Assembly (NCBI GenBank): GCA_963931995.1
Contig: OZ008370.1
Span: forward strand, 3,991,001-4,055,000
DNA: 64,000 nucleotides
Reading direction: 5' to 3'
Origin: Phaonia tiefii
Lineage: Eukaryota > Arthropoda > Insecta > Diptera > Muscidae
Numbering within the stretch: position 1 is the stretch's first letter; each line of letters starts with the position of its first letter. A model generated the notes under the pieces. That model had not been told where the DNA came from and did not search any database. It saw only the letters and a program-made list of their open reading frames with translations. Positions 24,600-36,700 of the stretch are shown in pieces. The position numbers and the translations under genes are program-made.

Positions 24600-27175
24600 T
24601 ATTACATAACAAGTGAACCTCCACGGTCCTTCGAAGCTTAAAAATCGATTTTCTCAAAATTCTGACGTGCTACAGCAAAACGCCGAGACACGTGTTTCTT
24701 TATTTTAAGCCTATTTTCATATTATGTTAACATTTCTCATGTGTACCAACCACTGTCGTACTGTGTTATATTAGGCCTGATTTGTATTCCTTGCTAGACT
24801 AATTGTTCGACCCCTTTGTAAGGGGAACTAAGCGATATGAAGCGGTTCCCCATACAAAGCCGTCAACAAATTAGTTTAGCGGGAAATAGAAAAACGCGCT
24901 TATTATTATGTTTGCATTCCGGTTTCCATTTTATCGCCCTTCCAAAACACGGATTCCGATACGAAGCGGATATATTTTTATATATTTTTTTTTATTTTGT
25001 TTTAATGATAAAAATCTAAAGTTATTTTAACTAACAGACCGACCGACAAACCCCACTTTAACGCAAAGAATCAAATATAAGAAGTTAGTAGTTATAAAAA
25101 AGAATGTGTCTCATCTCGATTGGCACTAAGCGTCTAGCAATTAAATGCAACGACTGACTTAGCTTCCTTCAGAGACTTCATTATTCTCCCTTCTGTTCCT
25201 TGGCACGTTCTAAATGCAAAGGTGTAAGCAAATGACGTGTGGCGTGTATGGAAGAGGGATTTTGGGTGTGGTTGGTGTATGGGGTTTTTGTTTGCGAGCA
25301 TTTTTCTATTCTATCCCATCCCGGGATTGAACCTACGACGTATGGGTTGAATGACAGAGTCACGAGACGAAGCAGCTACCACCACTGTTATTGTCATTGC
25401 ACACAAGGGAAATATCACCATAGCATCTAAAAATATCACAATTCAACATGGTGCGTGGTGAGTATAAAAACCATCAAGGGTTGCCACAAGCCGAAAATTA
25501 AAAATTGCTAAAATAATAAAATTATTTACAGAGAGGGATTTAATGGGGTCTAAATATACAGGGCAGCATCGATTTTGGTTGAGGATGATTTCGTCGCTAA
25601 ATAATTAGAATAGGTGAGTATTATCAAAGCGCTGCACATTTTTTTTAATGGAGGGGTATAGTTTTGATGTCTCCTCAATCCCTACATGGGATGTTATGGG
25701 ACACCATTTTTTTTATTTTATAGTTTTGATGTTCCTGGCAGAGAAATAAATGGTACGAAATATATTGAAATATAAGGTAAAATCATTGTTGTGAGCTCAT
25801 TCTTGTCATCGCATGTCTTCAGCGGAATCTATCAAGGATATTCCTTAGACTATTCTAATATCTTTTTAAAACTTAAAAAAGGTGTCTTTTTCTGTGAATT
25901 TATTGAATTCATCGGCGATTATTAAAGACAGTTGATGGATCAGTCGCAATGATATCTTCTCCGAGGTTACTATTTGAAACCCAGTTGGGGTTTTAATCGG
26001 CGTTATGTGCATCGACGCCTATAGAAATCGAATTTTTACTCTCACTTAAAACACAACCTATCTTAATAAATTACAGTATAAAGCAGATCTTTGTTAAACA
26101 TCACTCAACTATTGAAAATATGCGTTTAGTTTGAGATCAGCAAAATATTTCAGTTCAAAATAACCTACAATCTGCATTGAAGTCTACGCTATATACTACA
26201 CATTTTTGATGATTAGTTGAATTTAAAAACAGTTCGATGCAGCATTTAAAAAAATCTAAAATTTTGTGACGTTCCAATTTCCAATCTTTTTATTCTTTCG
26301 AATTAAAACTAATAGGTATTAACACCTCGTCAATCTAAGCTACTTAGGTATACATTTTTTGACATTTAGCGAGATTTCAAAACATTTTGATACCTATTGT
26401 TTTGAACCATTTTTTTACGCAACGAAGTATATTTCATATTACTTACTTTTGTTGACTATTTTACCTCATGAGGTCATAAGGTTCAACTTAAAACCTTATG
26501 AAAACTCAATAAAAGTACAAATTTTAAACGTTTCAAAACTGTTAAATGGAGTTTGAATTAAAAAACGGAGACAAGTTTTGTGTTGAGCCACTTTTTTGAT
26601 TTGTCGTAGTTTGTATTGCAGCGTTTTCTATCTGAATATGTAAAAAATTCGATATCGAAAAAATTGTCTGCTACACACTTTTGGAAATGAGGTAACGATG
26701 TGTATCTTATAATGGATGATTACTTTGGATATACTTTTTCCAGAAGGGATTTTATGATTGATCCAGCTGTTATGATATTTGTGTTTAGTGTTGTTTGACA
26801 TCATATCACGGAAAGTGTTGGCACTGTTTCAGCATTTGGGTTTTTTAAGGAAATTTGAAGAAGTTTCACTAATTTCAATCAAAAAGTTTATTCGGCGATG
26901 AATGTCTTAATAGCTAATAGCTACGGCTACCATGTTTCTTCCTGATGATTAATTTTTTCACACAACATATGTACATACGAGAGCAGTTTAACATCTGTGT
27001 GAGTTTTTAAATAAAATTCACAAAAAGTAGGTATATTTGTCATCATTCCATTTTCGAATCCTTTTATTCCTTCCAAATTCCTCAAACTGTTCTCAACTGT
27101 TTCAAATTGTTTCCATAATCACCCCTTCATTCGACCCAAATCTCTTATCACTGAGCCAATTCTCTAGGCTTGGAA
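24600..27175. other. No gene recognised; one short SINE 3' scrap
   Basis: Positions 25670-25708 (CTCCTCAATCCCTACATGGG, ATGTTATGGGACACC) match the 3' end of the SINE family. Otherwise AT-rich with short frames only. Confidence 0.45.
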
Positions 27176-27179
27176 AATG

Positions 27180-27925
27180 ACAGTATTCACTGGGGCTGAT
27201 TCCGGAGAATATGACGCATGATGTAGCAATTCGTAGCCCAATTTATGTATTTCTGCCATGGCGACCATTCATCTGTGCACCGGTGCGTTGCCATGATGGG
27301 AAGTCGTTTTTCTTGGCCACATGCGTTTAATTTAAAGTTTGAAGTTTGAAATCAATGTACAATCTGTCTACTGCTGTAAATAATATTCGCCGGCGATCGC
27401 TTTACACTTTTCAAGGTTATCGATTTGAATGATACTGCATGCATCCCAAAAAGCGGTCGCCACGACCTTGTCGGCCGACAGGCCCACCTTGACGTTCATT
27501 GGTACACGTTTACCCGGAGAAATCCACTGCTTGGGCTGCTCCTTGGTCTCTGGTGTGTTGTGATGGGTCTATATTTCCTTCACGGTTACGAAACGGCTCA
27601 AATCTCCTTAGTGCGGTTAAACATCGCCAAACACTCCTTTAAAGTTGTCATATGGTTCTGCTTATGGTCAAGTGTGAGTAATCGCGGCACTCATTGCGCG
27701 GATAGATTTTTCATGTAAAATGTGATGTATCTGCTCAGTTGAGATGCCTGCAGCCTAAGTAATCTCACCCACTTTTATTCTCCGACAGTTGGGTATCATT
27801 CGATAGATTTTATCAATGATTTCTGGCATTGCAACCTCTTTTGGGGGACCTGAACGGTTGGCATCACTTGTGCTGGTACGCCGATAAAAGAATTCAGTAA
27901 ACGACTTTTGAACCACTGCCAGTTC
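27180..27925 (-). pseudogene. Dead mariner transposase (second subfamily)
   Basis: Minus-strand frames give PEIIDKI and AAGISTEQ-like helix-turn-helix text (27730-27830), VPRLLTLDHK (about 27680), THHNTPETKEQPKQW (about 27540), VKVGLSADKVVATAFWDA (about 27450-27500) and YELLHHASYSPESAP (about 27190-27240). These match the canonical mariner order. Many stops are present. Confidence 0.75.
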
Positions 27926-28328
27926 TTTGGACACTGTAATATGTCGCCATCGCTACGGCTGAGAGTCTACAAAAAAAATGAACTTTTCAATTTTGCATAT
28001 AGGCAGGCTGACTTTCTTAACGCATGGTGCTTTGTAGTAATACATTGCAGCTTGTTCGTAAACACAACCCTGAAAATGTTGACAATGTATTTTGTTCCCT
28101 TTTGCAACACTGTTGTAGTTAATACGCAAGGAAAAGCAACAAAGGTATCCAAATAAAAGTAGATGCAAAGCGAATACAACACAACGCAACACAACGTATT
28201 AAAAAAGTAACTACACAATGTATCAACTCGGTTTTAATACTGTATTGATACATTGTAAATATACGTTTAGGAAGTCAGCCGCATTTCCACAGAAAAGTCG
28301 GTACAGTTAATTGAACATTTTAGGACAA

Positions 28329-28417
28329 GGCAGATAGATTGTTTTCTCTTCTTTTACTAAATACAAAACGCAAGTAGCACTATATTTAGTAAAAGAAGAG
28401 AACACAATCAAACTGCC
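28329..28417. repeat. 89-bp hairpin, 35-bp arms
   Basis: The left arm starts GGCAGATAGATTGTTTTCTC. The inverse of the right arm starts GGCAGTTTGATTGTGTTCTC. Both continue TTCTTTTACTAAATA. There are about three mismatches and a loop of about 19 bases. The size is like a pre-miRNA, but a short snapback MITE is the simpler reading. Confidence 0.7.
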
Positions 28418-29013
28418 TGGTTATAAAATATTAAGAACAAAAAAATATTCCCATATTCTGAACTTTTCCAAGTCCGGGGTCTAATTATGTATGACAATTA
28501 TCGTTCGAACTATATCGTTATGCCAATAATGCTGACTAATAAACCGTTTAAAATACATTCGTTCATAAAACTTTGCTACCGACAAAACGATAATAAATTC
28601 GATATTCCCCAGATTTTCTAGCACTAAATGCTAATATTCATATGACACAAATTTCCATTGAAAGTATATTGGCAACAATGAAAGCAGTAAAAATAATTGT
28701 ATTCACCAAATGTGGTGAGAAACTTCAACACCCCTTCACTGAGGTTCATGTCTATAATAAGTTAACAATTGTTGCCTCAACGTGACATATAGAGGGCGCC
28801 TGTGTTAAACTGTTGAATTGTATTCCCTTTCAATGACTTTAAAACTACAACGAGGTGAATTATGTTTTGTACCATTTGGAGAGGAAACGCATGCGCTATT
28901 TATTCCCAACCAACACAAACCTTTTAGGGCGGAAACTCTTCTATGATATACACGAAATTCGCAGGCATTTAAAAAGTATCGAACGGTTTTAGCAAGCGGT
29001 GGTCATATAGACG

Positions 29014-29211
29014 TCAGTATTAAATCGGAATTTAGTTTTCTAGTTTCCCAACAATATAAATACAAACTTTTTTTAAAGAAAAATTTGCAAAAACCAATGA
29101 AATAAATTAAGTGAAATTAAAGAAAATTTTGTGAAGAAGTAGATGAAATATCGTTGAAAACGTACGAAGATTTTATCTAGTGGAGTGAAAAGATTAAGCA
29201 AAAAAGAAAAA
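29014..29211 (+). promoter_or_regulatory. Possible promoter and 5' UTR exon of the AIP3-family gene
   Basis: A TCAGT initiator-like motif at 29014-29018 is followed at about +28 by GTTTC, a 4/5 match to the DPE consensus. An A-rich, ATG-poor leader follows, ending at a possible donor AAG|GTGTGT at 29211. This looks like dipteran 5' UTR sequence. The link to coding exon 1 (acceptor at 30543) is inference. Confidence 0.3.
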
Positions 29212-29703
29212 GGTGTGTTGGTGTGTCAAAGTTAAAGGATATATAGGAATTTATGGTGTGAAAAAATATATGTATAAAGATGGTAGCTGGATGAACCAGA
29301 AACTGAAGGCGATTGAAGGGGAAATTGTGGAGATTTAAAAATAGAAATTCAAGAGCAGAATACAATTTTCCTAAAATCTGCGATTCGTTCAAAAGATTTT
29401 CTTTATCTATTTAGTTTTGTGTTAAGGAATTTGTTCAACCGCAGGTGGTGTAGCTGAATATTTGTTGTTTTTGTATTTCTTATATGTACGTAGTGCATAT
29501 CAGTCAACCATTTCAACTTTAACATTATAAAGTAATGCTGGCAGTTACTTTGAAACCTTAAAACGCCTAAGGTCTTCGTGTCTAATTTCTGGGTTTTCAT
29601 ACGCAAAAGTTTTACAGGCCTTGGCTGGTTGAAGCGAAAGTTTATCAAGCATTGTTTGTTAATAACCTTTCCCAACTTTTCGCCAGAACTCACCTCGCTA
29701 TAG

Positions 29704-29821
29704 CCAGAGAGAGAGGGAGATGGTGGAGGTTTTTGCTCTCTTAGTGTTAATTAGAGAGCAACGTCAAGTTTCTGGTGATGTATTCTGTGAGGGTTTGTTT
29801 CTCTCTCTCTCTGGACTCTCT
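29704..29821. promoter_or_regulatory. GA/CT-repeat pair, possible GAGA-factor sites
   Basis: A (GA)n run at 29705-29719 and a (CT)n run at 29799-29812 lie about 0.8 kb upstream of coding exon 1. GAGA-factor sites of this type mark many fly promoters; they could equally be microsatellites. Confidence 0.3.
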
Positions 29822-30129
29822 TTGTTTTGTTTTGAGATGTCGCACGTGATATTTATATTCCTACCGGCAAAATTATTGTTAGGATTTTTCCCAAACATAA
29901 ACAAACACAAATGACCCCCTGCTCACATGAGTCGTGTGTGTAGCGAAACATCACACATCACCCAGATGTGTAACAAGGACCTGCGCATATCCGTTTTGGT
30001 TTGGGGGGTGAAGGAGGCAGGTCCTCCTTGCGCCTTTACTCTCCTCTCCGTTTGCAGTGTTGGAAGCCATAAAATTATTTTAAATGAAAACTTTACTTAA
30101 GACAAATTTATCAAATATTCATGACATTT

Positions 30130-30300
30130 TATCCCAGCATCATCTTTATTGTAGTACTCATACTATGTACACACACTGCACACACGCCAGCACTTGGTTG
30201 AGCTGAATATCCTTGGAGGTCCTTTATGTGCTGACACACTCACACATCCATATGTCTGTATGTGTGTACGTGTTGATGTCCTTATGCATATGTGTATGAG
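30130..30300. repeat. CA/TG-rich low-complexity stretch
   Basis: Imperfect (CA)n and (TG)n runs with ACACAC and GTGTGT clusters, upstream of coding exon 1. Confidence 0.5.
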
Positions 30301-30590
30301 TGCTGCTGCACATTAAATATTTATTTTACTAAGAAAACATAAAACACAATCCTTTTTTTCGACGTTTGCTTTTTAACAAAAGGAAAAAGAAAATCATTTG
30401 CTCATTCAATTCAGGACACTCATATATCCTTTTTATCAAACACCTACCGCTGTACTCCGCCATTGCATTTTCATTCATTCGTTTTGCTTTTCGTGGTCTT
30501 GTTCTTCCTCTCGGTTCCCTATTTGGGGTGTTCCTGGTCTTAGGCCCTGTGTGTGCTGTGTGGTCTGAGTAGAGTCCTGTCCCCGCTGAA

Positions 30591-30732
30591 ATGTTAATAC
30601 GCTGGAAAAGCAAAGATAAAAGTTCACCGAACCCCACAAATGCCAGTGGTAGCGGTGGCAGTGGGGGTGGCGGTGGCAGTGGTTCGAGTGGCAGCAGTAG
30701 TTCCAAAAAGAAACGCAAAGGACGTGAGGGCG
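30591..30732 (+). CDS. AIP3-family gene, coding exon 1
   Basis: The exon opens with ATG and MLIRWKSKDKSS, then a Gly/Ser-rich stretch (residues about 18-36) and the basic patch KKKRKGRE. The donor is G|GTAAGT, leaving phase 1. A strong polypyrimidine/TTAG acceptor at 30543 would give a 47-base 5' UTR in this exon. A second AG at 30572 falls right after the in-frame TAG, so a version entering coding from an upstream exon cannot be excluded. Confidence 0.7.
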
Positions 30733-33700
30733 GTAAGTAAACACGGCTAAAACACGAAAGCGCAATTGAATTTTTCATTAAGCTTCTTTTTTTTTCATCC
30801 TCTCCTAATGTTTGTTTACTTTTGTGGGCGATTCGTTGCGATGCTCTGCGTTGTAATTCGTTCACTCGGCTGCTGCCGTTTTTGCTGCTGGTACTTGGTC
30901 CTGTACTTGCATTTAGATGAGAACTGGCAAAATGATATGAAATCCGGTCATATGCAAAACACTGAACAAGGTAAATATTTGTCCACTCCTAATAAAGGAG
31001 GAGGTGCTGGAATCCATTTAACATATCGGAAGTTAGCGAAGTAATTCTCCACCGTTGTTGTTTTTGTATTTTTTCCTCATTCGTTAACTTTGCAAATGCG
31101 CCATTCTTGTCACTATTCCCTGGGGATTACGAAACCTTAAAGATAGAAGACGCAACATGAGGAGAGAAGATCCAAGACGTCATACACTGGGTGGCGACAT
31201 GTTATCCTATGTCAATCAGCAAAATCAAATGCAGCAACAAAAATCCATGGATTTGGAGGTAAGTATTAGCTATTAGCTGTTATAAAGGGAAATCAATTTT
31301 CTATCGAATGGAAATATCAAAAAGTGATTGAGGGAAAACTAAAGTGTCTAAGCCGAAAACGAGTAGAATCTTCCAAAAGGAACAAACCAATTTTAACAAA
31401 GATGGATATTTTCCCTGACGTTAGATGAGCATTCATCATGTTAGGTATTGGTGGCAGTCGATAACACAACTCTCATAGAATTTTTAGTCCAATGTGATAT
31501 CATGGGCTTAACGGGGCGATAGACACACCGGAAAACTACATAGCTCCAAAAAATTAAAATTCCCATCGACGCTCAAATGTGTCAGTTCTCGTAGGTTCCT
31601 GCATAAGGAGAATCCAAATGCAGACATCCTCCATGCAAAGAAGATGATCAGTCGGCTTTTCCTCTTCCTCATCGTCACAACTTCTGCAAAAGTTAATTAC
31701 CCTGACCTTTAGTCTTGCCATCTACCGTACAATCAGGCATTCTTGACGGGACGAAACTGGCACAAGCAATGCAACTTTCAGTTTACACAGAGATGGATAT
31801 CCTCATATCCAATGACGGCTAGATATGCATTAAGCGTGCATAATCTGTGCCTCTCATCCAACTGTCGTTTCTTTCGTACTGTCCTTTTTTCTTTCGTATA
31901 CCTCATGCCACCATAAATCCATTACGGACTTGCTCATGTTGCTGTATTGCTCCGGTATTTCAAAACCTAGTACAAAAGGTCATTCGAAGGATGTTTTTGC
32001 AAGTTTTATAAAGCTGTAATGATTCAATGTTGTCATCCAGGGAAAAACAACGGGAAGGTGTCTTCAGGTGTATTAGCTTTCCAAAATAACAAATATTCTA
32101 AATAATTCCTCAAACGAAGCCTTTTCTTGCGAATTCTTCAAACCCATGCCACTTAAAGCCATCCAGGTTTAGCACATATTTCTCCTATATTTCAAAAGCT
32201 CTTATGTTGCAAAAGCTCATACAAATGCCCATTTGAAGGGTATTTTTATAACCTTTAAAAAGCTGCAGTGGTTCCAGGTTGTTGTCTAGGTTGGGGATCA
32301 CCACGGAAAGAGGCTTTCACTAATACCTCGGTGTCCACAGCTTTAGCTTATCATTTATGTAGTAGCTGTGCTAATATTTACAATTAATACAGAGATAAAC
32401 GAAAGCTTCCTTAACAGAGATCAATTTTATTGACAGTGTCATAGATTTTCTAATAGTATCATTGGTGAAATAAAAGGTCTTAGCAGAGACACAATATAGG
32501 AACTTTGCACATTTGACATGCCTTAAACCAAAGGAGTCGTTTACTTTTTCGCAAAATTCGTTTGATAGTTTCAAGTAGTTTCTCAGACGAAATAAACTCT
32601 TAGTGCGAGTTTCACACTCGCCAATTAAAAGCTCTATTGAAAAGCTCCTAGAAAATTTACATATTATATGACATACAGTTCACGAACTAACCAACTCTAA
32701 AACAGAGCTCCCTTTAGGCAGGGGCTATAATAAGATTTCACCATACATAATTACTACAGGGACAAATGAAAGCTTTCTTCGGCTCAGTTTGACAGTTGAT
32801 ACTCAAATACCACTATACATTTAAATAAACACTATTTGAGCTAAACTCGTTATATAAACGTCGCTTTATATTAATATTATTGTGAGCTTTTAAACTGAAG
32901 CTTTTAAGAGGCGATTGTGAAACATGTAGGTACGATAGTTGCTGTGGTGAGAGTTTACATTAACATCAGTGGTGAAAGAAAGTTTCTTAGCACAGACACT
33001 CAACAAAGCAAAGTTACATATTTTACATACCTTAATCCATAAGATATGTTGGCTTTTACCTTTTTCACCTTTACCTTCTGACGTTTTTGTGTTGGTATGG
33101 TGAATAACATTTTTCCCCATTACTTTTCCAGATGAGCACTCGTATGCAAAAGAGTAAAAAGGTAAGCAATCTAAATGACGATTTTCACAAAATTCGTACT
33201 CCCGTTTAATACCTACTTTTATTTTCTCTCGATAGATGCAACCATCACGAGGCTACACCCCCATCAATCAAGGCCCCCTGTTCGATGATGATCCCGGCAT
33301 TATGTCCGAAGTTGAGACAGCCAGTACTGGGTTTAGGCGAGGCGGTAAGCAACGTTCTTCGTTACCCGTTGTGCGTACACCTTCGCAAACCTTAGAAAGA
33401 CCTCTAGGTATGGTGTCACACATAGCATAACTAGATACGCCCTAGACCATCAGGATGTGGCAAGTGTTTAACATCCTGTTCTCTCTCTCTCTCTGTGTGT
33501 TTTAGGTTTGGTCTTTTTGCAATACAGATCGGAGACTAAAAGGGCTCTGCTGCCCAATGAGATCACCTCAATTGACACAGTTAGAGCTTTATTTGTGCGC
33601 TCTTTTCCTCGACAATTGACCATGGCCTATTTGGAGGGTCCAAATGTTAAGATCTACATACACGATGCCAGCAAGGATATGTTTTACGAATTGGAAGATG

Positions 33701-36700
33701 TACGTTCACACTTAAGGGAAATCAGAGATCGTTCGGTGTTGCGTCTATTCGAGTCGACAGAAGTGGCAGCTCCGCCACAAATACTGCCGGGAGGTCCAGG
33801 AATACCACAGCCACTGCCTCAGACGAATCCTACTCACTGGGATCAGGATCAGGTGAGGGGAAATCAATGCCATACGCATAGAAATTATTTAACATCCTGT
33901 GTTTCCCCCTTCTTCGATTTCAGAGTTATTTTAGTGAGCCGGAATTCGATTCGGATTATAAAAATCAACATATACACAAGTCAAACAAGGTAGGATTGAT
34001 ATTAAATACTTCTTAAACTCATAAGGATTTATTATTAAATATGTGTAAACTATAAAGGGTGTATAAAAAAATGTATATATTACAGTGTATTTTAGTGTAA
34101 TTTGTAGACCCCGAGTCAAATTTTTTGAGAATTTTTTCTTGAAATTTTCCTTTTGAAATCGTGTAACCTGACTAGTGGCTAAAAACATCTATCCATAGAT
34201 CTGTGGTCATCTACGCTCTTCCGATTTACTATAAGTTATTCTAAAACTATAACAAAAATTGTCTAGAATTTTCCACATCTTCCCACACTGAAGCCCTTTA
34301 AGGCGTTATCCAGGTGTTCGTTGGCATCCTTCCAGGCAAATACTATGGCGCCCTGGAATGGTTCTGGGTCACAGGCTCCACACAAGCCCATTACAGCCTT
34401 GACTTCTCCCTCGGCCGGTTCGCGGTCGTGTTCCGTAATTTCGTCTTCCATATTCATGACTCCATTTAAATCTTCCTTGAACTGTTCGCCACCGAATTCA
34501 GCCAGGCCATCGTATTTGAGTATTGGGGCGCCTTGGAGCAATGGATCATCCACAATACTGCCATCATCTAAGAACACCAACCCACGTTTCTTGGGACTCT
34601 TCTCAGCATCGTTTGATTTGCCTTGATTTGTGTCCCTTTTGAAGAGGATGCGGGTTTCAGTTTCATCCACAAATTGCACCTTCGAAGGATTGCTAGCATC
34701 ATAAACGGCCTGCCGATTGAGGGTCTGTGAAGTTTGTGGTCCGGCGGCCAATTTGTGATTGAGGCCTATCAACTGCTGGGCCACCAAACGAGATCCTGCA
34801 TGGATTTGGCCATTAACAAAATTGGTGTGTATGGTCAAAGCCTGTTCGGCAGTAGATGCTGAGTCCGCAGTATCGTCCGAAGGTTTGGGTGTGGGATTGG
34901 CGAGATTGATGCGTACTCGTGTGGGTATTTGACCATTAGCCAATAGGCTATGCATAGGTAATGGACGGTTGATCTAGAGAGGAAGAAGTTATAAGCAAAG
35001 CATTAATTTATGTTCTCAAAACGTGGTTATTTCGACCTACCGGTGGTGGCGTCTTTGTTGTGGGATGTATCTCTTTGCCTTCATGATCAAAATGGTGGGC
35101 ATGGTGATGCTTATGATCACGATGCGCCTTGCCAGCACTTAAGGCAACACGATAAATCTGAATTAAGGTGACTTCGAAATGCAGGCCCTCAGAAATTTTA
35201 CCAGTCACTGAGGGTCCGCCGGAATAGATTTTGCCTTTAGCGGGAACTTTGTGGCCCACAAGCTAAAAGTATAGAAAAACCATTGAAAAGAGGTTATGAA
35301 GGAAGAAGACAGACAGTTGGAAGGAATGGTGATGTTGTCTAAGGATTCAATGTTTCTTTACTCTAAAAAAATTAAATCATTTCCCTTAGAATATAAACTA
35401 CCCCGTTTTGGAGAAAAATGTATAATATCCTTTGGAAAGAGTGTCATTAGTAGTCTTCAAAATATATATTGTTGTTTAGAAAATATAAAAAGTGAGTGTT
35501 AGACTAGAAATTGCACAGCCCACGGGTTTTGAGAAACTCTCCTTAGTCCCTTCAGGGGATATAATGGGAAACCATTTATCCCCTGAAGGGACAAATTAAA
35601 AATTTCTCTAAACGGAAGTTTTTCGCGAAGGATTAAATTTTAATTTTCCTAGAAAAATACAAACTATATTATATTTTACAAAGAAGAGACGAAACTATTT
35701 CCGAATATAAAATGCATATTTCTTTGGAAACTTGGTGATATTTTCCTAAAGTAAACTACCGAAATTCAGGATTTTCCTAAGAAACTGTAAATGATTTCCC
35801 TAGATTTATTTATTTATTAGTTTCTTCAATCATCTACAGAATGAGTCTTTCCAAGATCAAACATTGATACGAAAAGAAACGCTGCATTTAGTTGTTTCCA
35901 TTAACATCTCGTACTGTCCATAATGCTCTATAAATAGTGAATTCAGCAACATTTTTTGTAGACAGAGTCATTATTCCAACTAGAAGCACCTTGTATTATG
36001 TTGGAGTAGGCTAATGTGGCTGTCAATGAGGACTCTTGGGATACCAGGGAACTTCATATTCCGTCCCCATCGTCGAACCTGTAGATTTACTTGGTATGAT
36101 TAAGGGGAGTTCAAGCCATATGTGAGCCGATATTATAGTCTGTGGCTAAAGAAGATATGTACATTAGTCCTTGGCGACCCAATTAGTGTTCTGCACCAAG
36201 TTTCTAACGTCATTCAGTTTTACGCCCTGACTATCTGTTATATCCAACATGAAGCAACAATCTAGACATTGTCTCCTACTCACACAAAAGGTCAGGTTGT
36301 AGCATAGAAGATGTTTAACGTTCTCGTACGCGTTTGCATTCCCACATCTACTCCAGTAATCATGAGCTGAGATTCATAGTCTAGACGCGTGTATGCGTAC
36401 TAAACTGTGTCCAGTAATCACAGCTATTAGGAGAGACATCCCTGTCTGAGGATGGATATCAAGTTTAGTGTACGATTCAGGTCATAAATTGATGACAGTT
36501 GTTAACCTAACCTAGTATTCTGTTTATGCACATGACATTTGTTCGTCTTAGCAATGATAGATTCATTGATACACAAACGTTGTGTCATCGATGCAACATA
36601 ATTGTTTTATCGATGGTAAGACGTTGTTTCGTTGATACAACTACATTGTATTGTTGATGGAACTACATTCATTTATTGATGCCGCAACAGTTAAGCAGAA

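Noticed and set aside
30329..30865. 178-codon minus-strand open frame, Pro/Leu-rich
   Set aside because: It is antisense to coding exon 1, and its Pro run mirrors the Gly/Ser codons of the real exon.
34321..34626. 101-codon plus-strand open frame
   Set aside because: It is antisense to the last exon of the pentraxin gene.
36000..36510. Possible further LINE coding fragment
   Set aside because: Neither strand gave a recognisable RT, RNase H or endonuclease motif; kept only as a low-confidence repeat remnant.
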